A stretch of DNA of 64,000 nt from Epiperipatus broadwayi (lineage: Eukaryota > Onychophora > Udeonychophora > Euonychophora > Peripatidae): assembly GCA_028023455.1 (NCBI GenBank), contig JAQFVV010000013.1, positions 3,166,001-3,230,000 of the forward strand, read 5' to 3'. The notes under the pieces were generated by a model. That model saw only the letters and a list, made by a program, of their open reading frames with translations. It was not told the DNA's origin and did not search any database. Each line of letters begins with the position of its first letter. Within the stretch, counting starts at the first letter, position 1. Below, piece after piece: positions 57,331 to 64,000 of the stretch. The position numbers were made by a program, and so were the translations under genes.

Positions 57331-58325
57331 AATGCCAAGCCTAACCACTTACCCAGCTTTCACCAAGTCTCCCTATGCCTGAATCCCTATCTATGAATCC
57401 CACACTTAAACCACATCAGCCTTATCTCAAAAATAACCAGACCCAGAGTGTGACCATCCTACTACAAACTCCAACTAATCAATTGCAAACAATTCTAATA
57501 TAGCTCCTGGGTAAATCAATAAATCAACTTTTACATACATAAATCTTCATCTATGGATTGTTTGTGTAAGCCCAGAAATCCAAACCGTGTAAAACCTTTG
57601 TTACTAATCTACAGTATGTAAAGATTTCTGCAATCTTGTATAAATGTACTCTCACATTTGAGCACCTACAACTACAAATTGTCCATGTATACTGCAGCAA
57701 TCCAAACTATGTAAAAACTCTTTGTAACTAATCCATAATATGAAGAAATTAATGTGTAAGTGAATAAAACAACATTTATATATGTAAGTCTATAACCGGC
57801 TGCAGAAAGGAGTTTGCTATTAACTGAAAGGAGACCTTTTGATTCCTTTTGGAGGCCTTGAAGGAACCGAGCAGGGCAAATTCCTAAAGTCCATTCCATA
57901 TGTTCTTGTCATTGCAGCTGTTTTTACTATGTGGTTATTCATATAATAAACAAATGTGGATGGGCTTCTCACCAACATGCATTAGCCAGGGTCATGAGTT
58001 GATTGGCTTTTTACCTCCGAGTTTAAGATCAAGACACACCATGGTCTTTCTTCTCATTGCCTGATAAGGCAGAATGAATGTATATGTAAATGATAACTTT
58101 TTCCAATAGATATATACAATCATGATAGACAAAAATAAATAATGGCCATTATTCCCAGGAGGTTGTAAAGTCATCAATCAAGGCAGCGGTTGGTCGTTGA
58201 AGGTGGAGGGTGCTAAGAATCCCCTTATTGTGTACCCAGGCTGCCATTTGATGATGACTTTTTATTTAGGTAAACTGCAGATTACTTTGAAGTGAAGGAA
58301 GGATGCAAGAATTAGAAAAAAAACA
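57331..58325. other. Non-coding, with LINE 3'-tail-like scraps
   Basis: Less AT-rich than average. Two segments, near 57,552-57,600 and 57,676-57,740 (ATTGTCCATGTATACTGCAG, then CAATCCAAAC), resemble the 3' untranslated end of the family R LINE at 61,000-61,050 (ATTGTCCATGTAAACGCAGC, then AATCC). They may be tails of truncated copies. The region 57,780-58,260 is not recognised. Confidence 0.5.
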
Positions 58326-61092
58326 GTCATATTAAATGGGAAATTATTAGACTTTGTAAAATGAAAAAAAGAGGTGAAAAGACAATTGATTTAAAAAGTG
58401 GACATGTACTCTACTATAAAAGCACAAATATTGGAAATACAAGTGGAGTAGGATTCATTATAAATAAAAAGTAAAAGAACAACATTGTGGAGATTGATGG
58501 TGTATCGGATAGAGTTGCAAGATTATACAACTTAATGGCAAATACCAAATGCAGATAATTCAGGTTTATGACCCAACAAGTTCTCATAGTGATGAGATAG
58601 AAGATTTTTATATGTCTGTACAAAAGGCTTTTGATCAGAGTAAACAACATTTTAAAATTGTTATGGGAGACTTTAATGATAGAATTGGTAAACAAATGAA
58701 AGATGAAAGTGCTGTAGGTAATTTTGGTTATGGTAATAGAAATGAGAGAGACCATAGATTTATGGAATTTGCAGAGAAAAAAAAACTTTACATTATGAAT
58801 TCTTTTTTTTTTTTTAGAAAAATGTTAAAAGGAAACAGACATGGAAGCATCCAAATCAAGGTACAGCAGAAATGGATTATATTTTGACTAACAGAAAATA
58901 CATAGTTCAAGATTGTAATGTTCTTAATAAATTTAACACAGGAAGTGATCATCAATTAGTAAGATGTAAAATACATGTTAATGCAAAACTAGAAACAAAA
59001 ATTATTAAGAAAAACAATATTTACAGTTGATATTCCTAATCTTCAGAAACATTCTAATGAATTTAAATTAGAACTTACAAATCAGTTTCAAGTATTAGTA
59101 GATTTTGAACATGATTCAGATTTGAATGAAATTAATATGAAAATAACTGATACACTTTTAAAAACTGCAACGAAGATAGCTGGTAAAAAAAAGCAGCAAT
59201 TGACCAATAAAATTTCTACTGAGACTAAAAAATTTATTAAGAAAAAAAGGAATATGAAGATATACAAAAATGATGCATTAAAAAGGATTGAATATCTCGA
59301 ATTTTGTAAAATGGTGCAGAAAAGAATTGAAAATAATATAAGAAAGTATAACTGTGAACCAGGAAGGAAAGCTGTAGAAGAGAATAGAAGTCTTAAGAGT
59401 GTAAAACAACATTTTGGTATTGGTATGAAATTTATATCTGCAATAAGAAAAAGATGAATTATTACTAAAAAGAGAGATGACATCATAAAATGGGTAGAAG
59501 ATTTCTATCAAGAATTATATAATAATAAAGAACAAGTACCTCCTATATCTATTATATCTTCCAAATTGCCCAGAATTTTAAATGAAGAAGTAAGACATGC
59601 AATTAAATTTGTGAAGAAAGGAAAGGCTCCAGGTAATGATGAAATTATAATTGATATATTAAAAGAAGCAGGTGAAGAAATAGAATTTTTTTTTTTAGCA
59701 AAGTTACATAACAATTGTCTTAATGATAAAGATGTACCAGATGATTGGAAGAATGTAGTATTAATATTTAAAAAAGGTGATAAAAAAGATATTAGAAATT
59801 ACAGACCTATCAGCCTTTCATCAGTTTTATACAAAATTTTACCAAGATAATTACAACTCATCTACAGAGAACATTGGATTTCCACCAACCAAGAGAATAA
59901 GCTGGTAATGAGAAAAGTTATAGAAAGGACAAATGAATATGAGTTGCCATTATGCTTTGGATTTGTAAATTATGAAAATGGCATTTGATTCTATAAACAT
60001 TTCTTCAATGATTAAAGCATTGGATCATCAAGGTATAGATCCAGGATATTGTCATATTTTAAAGAATATTTATAAAAGTGCAACAGCAACAATTAAATTA
60101 TATAATGATACTAGGAAAGTCAACATTAAGATGGGTGCAAGACAGGGTGACTCCATATATCTCCACGACTTTTTACAGCAGTGCTTCAAGAAGTATTTTG
60201 TCGATTAAAATGGGAAGCTAAAGGGGTGAAAGTAAATGGAGATTATTTAAGTCATTTAGATTTACAGATGATGTAGTTATTTTTGCAAATAATGCTTTAA
60301 AGCTTCAGGCAATATTGCAGGAATTATCAGATGAAAGTAAGAAAGTAGAACTAAAGATAAATGTTAAAAAGACTAAAGTAAGGTTTAATGGATTTTCTCA
60401 AAATATGAAAATAAAGATTGATTATGATGAGTTAGATGAAGTTAACAGCTACAAATACTTTGGTCAGATTATTAATACAGATGAAAGCATAATGGATGAA
60501 GTTAATCATAAAATTAAACTTGGTTGGGGTGCTTTTGGTAGAAATAATACTAAAAGGAAATATGCCTATGTGTTTTACCAGTTCTTACTTATGGATCTGA
60601 GACTTGGACGCTTAATAGAAGAGCAATACAGAGACTTAAGACCATTCAAAGAAGTATAAAGAGATGTATGTTGGGAGTAATAAGAAGAGATCAAAAATGC
60701 AATATATAGGTAAGAGAACAAACAGGTGTTACTTATCTCACTGAAAAAATTAAAAGACTGAAGTGGAGGTGGGTTTGACATATTCCTAGAAGAGTTGATA
60801 ATAGATGGACAATTGAAATCTTAAACTGGATTCCAAGAGATTGTAAAAGACCCAGAGATGGATAGATGAAATAAGAAAGTATGCAGGGATGATTGTGGAG
60901 AAGAGAAGCTAATGACCGGAGAAGATGGATTGAACTTGGAGAGATTTTCATCATGTAGTGGATTGATAATAGTTGTTGTTGATGATGAAGCCTAAAATCG
61001 TGGATTGTCCATGTAAACGCAGCAATCCAAGCTAAGTAAAGCACTTGTAACTTTCTAAGATAAATAAAGCTAATCATTGAACAAGAACAACA
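58326..61092 (+). mobile_element. Family R (RTE-like) LINE, plus strand, nearly complete ORF order
   Basis: Endonuclease, RT and C-terminal blocks in order (58,330-60,960) followed by a 3' region and an AAT microsatellite at 61,094. It starts inside the endonuclease domain, so the 5' end is truncated. Many frameshifts but few large gaps. Similarity to the relic at 62.3-63.4 kb and the scrap at 31.07 kb shows it is a local family. Confidence 0.8.
58330..60960 (+). pseudogene. Endonuclease-RT ORF of family R LINE, broken
   Basis: Endonuclease: KSGHVLYYKSTNIGNTSGVG (about 58,400), IQVYDPTSSHSDEIEDFY (58,555-58,611), FKIVMGDFNDRIGKQ (58,652-58,695), GSDHQLVRCK (about 58,940). Linker and RT: EEVRHAIKFVKKGKAPGNDE (59,584-59,643), DDWKNVVLIFKKGDKKDIRN (59,740), YRPISLSS. 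Motif A is disturbed (FVNYEN..MAFDSI, about 59,960, with an indel). Motif B region MGARQGDSI (about 60,133) and motif C FTDDVVIF (about 60,258) follow, then SYKYFGQIINTDESIMDEV (60,450). The C-terminal TYGSETWTLNRRAI (about 60,590) and WRWVWHIPRRVDNRWTIEI blocks are also present. At least six frame breaks. Confidence 0.8.
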
Positions 61093-61093
61093 G

Positions 61094-61125
61094 CAATAAT
61101 AATAATAATTATTATTATTATTCAT
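61094..61125. repeat. AAT/ATT microsatellite
   Basis: (AAT)n followed by (ATT)n, a perfect inverted triplet run, at the 3' end of the family R LINE. Confidence 0.9.
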
Positions 61126-62330
61126 TTTTTTACTTAGTTTACATATATATAAATCCTCAGCAGTAAGCCAATTTATAGATTGCACAATGAGTTATTTCAA
61201 TGAGTTATCTCAAAGCTTTGACACATAAAAAAAAAAGTATAGATTAGCCTAAAAAAAATAATAGAGAAAAGTAGAAATCATAATAATAATAATAAACCAT
61301 TTAAACTTTTAAAATACACAGAAAAGTGAGTGTTGTATCTATTTTATGAAAAACTCTAAAATTATAATATTTTTGTCTCAGGGTCTTTTTTGATTAAATC
61401 TTGTAAGATTATTGTAAATTAATGGCTAGAAAATGTTAATTCAATGTTACTAGGTAATTTTTTTCTTATATATATATTCCTTTCCCTCTTAAACATGTAA
61501 ATATCCTACAATGAAGTTTTATCCTAAGAAGAAAAAATCTTGTTATAAAATTTCAGGCATCAGATAATAAAAAATTATTTATTTATTTTTATCATAGACA
61601 TGCAGTATTTTATTTTTATAACAAAATAGATACAAGACGTACGTGCACATATATATAGAAAAAATGCAGATTTTGTCATAAGAGAAATTGTTAAATAAAT
61701 AGACTGGTGGATAACTCAACAATTAAACATTTAGAATTCAGTAAAAATATACATATAAAAAATAATTACTCATATATAGAAAGTGATTTTAAATGTCTAA
61801 CAGATAAAATACAAAAACATTAAATTTGTGAAGTTTTAACTAATTTAATATTTAAAGCTGAAATTGGAATCAGTTCTATAAAATAAAGATGTTGAGAAAA
61901 AAAATGTAAGTGGACTAAAAAAAATCCCATCAAGCTTTGTAGACGTTTATTTGCAATCAATCAATTACATTAAAAAGAAGGGGGAAAAAAATGAAATCAA
62001 TAAAAGAAATGATCAAACTAATAGACTTGAAAATAAAACAGCATTACAACTTAAAGAGTGTTTAGATATAATAAAAAAAAAAGATCTGAATTAAATATTT
62101 TATAATCATAAATTATTAACAGAGCTCAATAATAGAAACAACTTATATTACATTAAGAAAATAAATACTTTTAAATATTCAGCAAGATTCTACAAAAAAA
62201 CATTAAGTGTGTGTCTAAATTAATAAAGAAATGTGGAAAATGTTTTAACACACTACTGTTTCAACTCACTTAGTTTTCAGTCCCCATTAGGCCATAAAAA
62301 AATATTATACAAAAAAAAAATCTATTACAA
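61126..62330. other. AT-rich sequence, no gene recognised
   Basis: The first 70 bases (AGCCAATTTATAGATTGCAC) resemble, in reverse orientation, the 3' end of family P LINEs (GCCAATTACAGTTTGCAC), so a family P tail scrap may converge here. The rest is not recognised. Confidence 0.45.
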
Positions 62331-62339
62331 TTTTAACTC

Positions 62340-63405
62340 GTCCTACATAAATTGAAGATCGGGAAGAAAAACTGGTACATTGTTGGACTTGGTGAAGTTA
62401 GAAGAAAAGATGAAGATACAATTTTTAAAAAATCCGACATGTACTATACTACAAAGAAGTGGAAGAACAACGTTGTGGAGATTTATGGGACTAGTACAGA
62501 CTGGCAAGATTAGTTATTCAATTTATTGGAAGATACCAAATGCTGATTATTCTGGTTTATGCCTCAATAAATTTTCATTGTGATAAAAAAGAAGAGGATT
62601 TTTATATGGATGTAAAAAAAGTTTTTGATCAGACCAAATAACCATTTTTAAATTGTCATGGGAGTTTTTAGTGCTAGAAGTACTAAATAATTGAAAGATG
62701 AAAGTACTTATGTATTATATCTGCTGCCTGTGTTTGTGACAACAGAATGCTGTATTAAAAAGTCACAATTACCTGTTTTAATTTATTATCATAATGTGTA
62801 TACTATTTTTATGCACAAATTTATACTTTTTGTATTGTTAAAATTTTGACTTTTTAATATGCCATAACATCCCCCCCCCCTTCACACTGGAGAAAGGTAT
62901 AGCATTCTGTCATTGCAAATACTGGCAGCAGGTCTAATATGTAAGTACCAAATTTAGTTATGATAAAAAAGAATAAATACTTATGGATCTCATAGACAAA
63001 CAAGACTTCACATTATGAATTCTTTGTTTGAGAAATATGCTAAATGAAAAAGAACATGAAAACATTCAAATGAAAGTACAGCATTGATTATATTCTGACT
63101 AACAAAAAATATGTATTTCAAGATTGTTATGTTAATAATAAATTCAATAAAGGAAAGTAAACATTGATTAGTGAGATGTAAGATATGTTTAATGCAAAAC
63201 TAGAAAGATTAAAATCATTACAAAAAACAATATTGAAATGGAATATTTCGTGGTACTTGTTTTAATGAATAACGAGAGAAAAAGATAGAAAATTTGAGAG
63301 ATAGTTTGTAAGGCTAGGATAGCAATTGGGGCAAATGATAAAGCTTATGAGAATGTTAAATTGTTTGTAAAAATTAGAGTTGAAGTGATGTTAGAAAAAC
63401 AGAAT
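62340..63405 (+). mobile_element. Family R LINE relic, plus strand, endonuclease part only
   Basis: DNA-level similarity to 58.33-59.0 kb: GACATGTACTATACTACAAA versus GACATGTACTCTACTATAAA, GTTGTGGAGATTTATGG, GATACCAAATGCTGATTATT, GAAAGATGAAAGT, CACATTATGAATTCTTT. It includes endonuclease parts but no RT. An inserted element (62,704-62,948) interrupts it. Non-coding now. Confidence 0.7.
62704..62948. mobile_element. Short inverted-repeat element (MITE-like) inside the LINE relic
   Basis: A 245-bp sequence with no counterpart in the 58-kb copy. Its ends are inverted: GTACTTATGTATTATATCTG and, on the other strand, GTACTTACATATTAGACCTG. Pairing goes on through CTGCC(T/A)GT and ACAGAATGCT, giving an imperfect terminal inverted repeat of about 45-50 bp. 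A C-run of about 12 lies at 62,870. No ORF. The exact ends and target duplication cannot be fixed, because GTACTTA itself is part of the inverted repeat. Confidence 0.6.
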
Positions 63406-64000
63406 AAATGAACAACCATTATTAACCGTTCCAAACTGCATCACACCTCTTACATTTCAGCATTTCTGATGTTTTTCTTTGTCTCACATGTCAACATAAA
63501 ATATATGATAAAATGTTTATTACTTATCAGAAAATAACAAATTTAACTTTATTTGATAGATATTTTTGTTTACTACTGAAATAAATTTTAACTGTTCACA
63601 TTTTGTTTCTGTAAATATTAAAAAAATGAGACCATAATCAGAACAAAGATGTTATACATCATATTTCTAGAAAGATTATTTTCAGTTTATAAAATCAACA
63701 AAATATTTCTAAATTTTTATTATTTTTAAACATTTGAAATGTATAATTATTTATTTCTCTTATATCTAATGAATTATGCTTTAAATGTTTATTTTTTTTT
63801 TTTGAATATTTATTGCAAAATTATGATATTTTCTTTACTTGTAAATAAAGTAGTTTGTTTACATCATAGTTTGTCTTTTAATTTGCTTCAGGCCATATTT
63901 ACATTAGCTGCTAATATAACATTATATTTTTGAAAATAAAGTATTTCAAATCCAAATAAGTTATTAAATAATTTATATTTCTTGATATCTAATAAATATA
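63406..64000. other. AT-rich sequence, nothing recognised
   Basis: No coding homology. The window ends in AT-rich DNA. Confidence 0.5.

Overview
The window is a very AT-rich piece of an invertebrate-type animal genome, probably about three quarters A+T. It is built almost entirely from old transposable elements. I find no complete host gene, no rRNA or functional tRNA gene, no CRISPR array and no bacterial operon structure. The mix of elements points to a metazoan: three kinds of APE-endonuclease LINE, a Penelope-like element with a GIY-YIG domain, hammerhead-ribozyme repeats, a tRNA-derived SINE and a TA-flanked pogo/Tigger-like element. The sequence alone does not identify the phylum. No taxon was confirmed by search.

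LINEs fall into three groups, named here for convenience. Family R is RTE-like ('endonuclease-reverse transcriptase' type), with copies or fragments at 6.0-9.05 kb (+), 15.3-15.74 kb (-), 31.07-31.2 kb (-), 31.47-34.1 kb (+), 36.36-36.8 kb (-), 58.3-61.1 kb (+) and 62.3-63.4 kb (+). These include more than one sub-family. Family Z has an ORF1 with a CCHC knuckle and an ORF2 with a C-terminal C-x2-C-x8-H-x4-C finger. It lies at 25.6-26.4 kb (-), 26.66-29.0 kb (-), 38.2-39.5 kb (+) and 39.66-44.99 kb (+); the last is nearly full length. Family P is CR1/Jockey-like, with an ORF1 carrying two PHD fingers. It lies at 45.04-50.05 kb (-, nearly full length) and 50.6-51.59 kb (-), with a diverged relative at 51.64-53.74 kb (-) and a relic at 24.85-25.5 kb (+). 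All are broken by stops, frameshifts or lost catalytic residues. Families Z and P are flanked repeatedly, often on both sides, by A/T-rich triplet microsatellites.

The most interesting part is 10.7-24.3 kb. Two composite insertions (19,011-20,549 and 21,018-22,020) are each bounded by a 12-bp target-site duplication. Each is built from inverted and tandem copies of a roughly 400-bp unit that contains a type I hammerhead ribozyme. A third ribozyme with an intact core sits alone at 14.19 kb, and a decayed one at 10.7 kb. A 5'-truncated Penelope-like ORF (RT plus GIY-YIG) lies 0.8 kb after the second insertion. Such ribozymes are known from the pseudo-LTRs of Penelope-like elements and from retrozymes, so I read these insertions as Penelope-like terminal repeats or a derived non-autonomous element. 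That link is inference.

Other structure: two head-to-head tRNA-derived SINEs (14.52-15.10 kb); a 420-bp tandem duplication (55.2-56.0 kb); three diverged 345-365-bp tandem units (56.4-57.3 kb); a pogo/Tigger-like element inside a LINE (51,855-52,829); and a short inverted-repeat element inside a family R relic (62.7-62.95 kb). Two weak candidates for host coding sequence are noted: a possible two-exon micro-gene (2,874-4,543, +) and a possible terminal exon (12,629-12,702, -). The remaining long intervals show only AT-rich sequence in which I recognise nothing.
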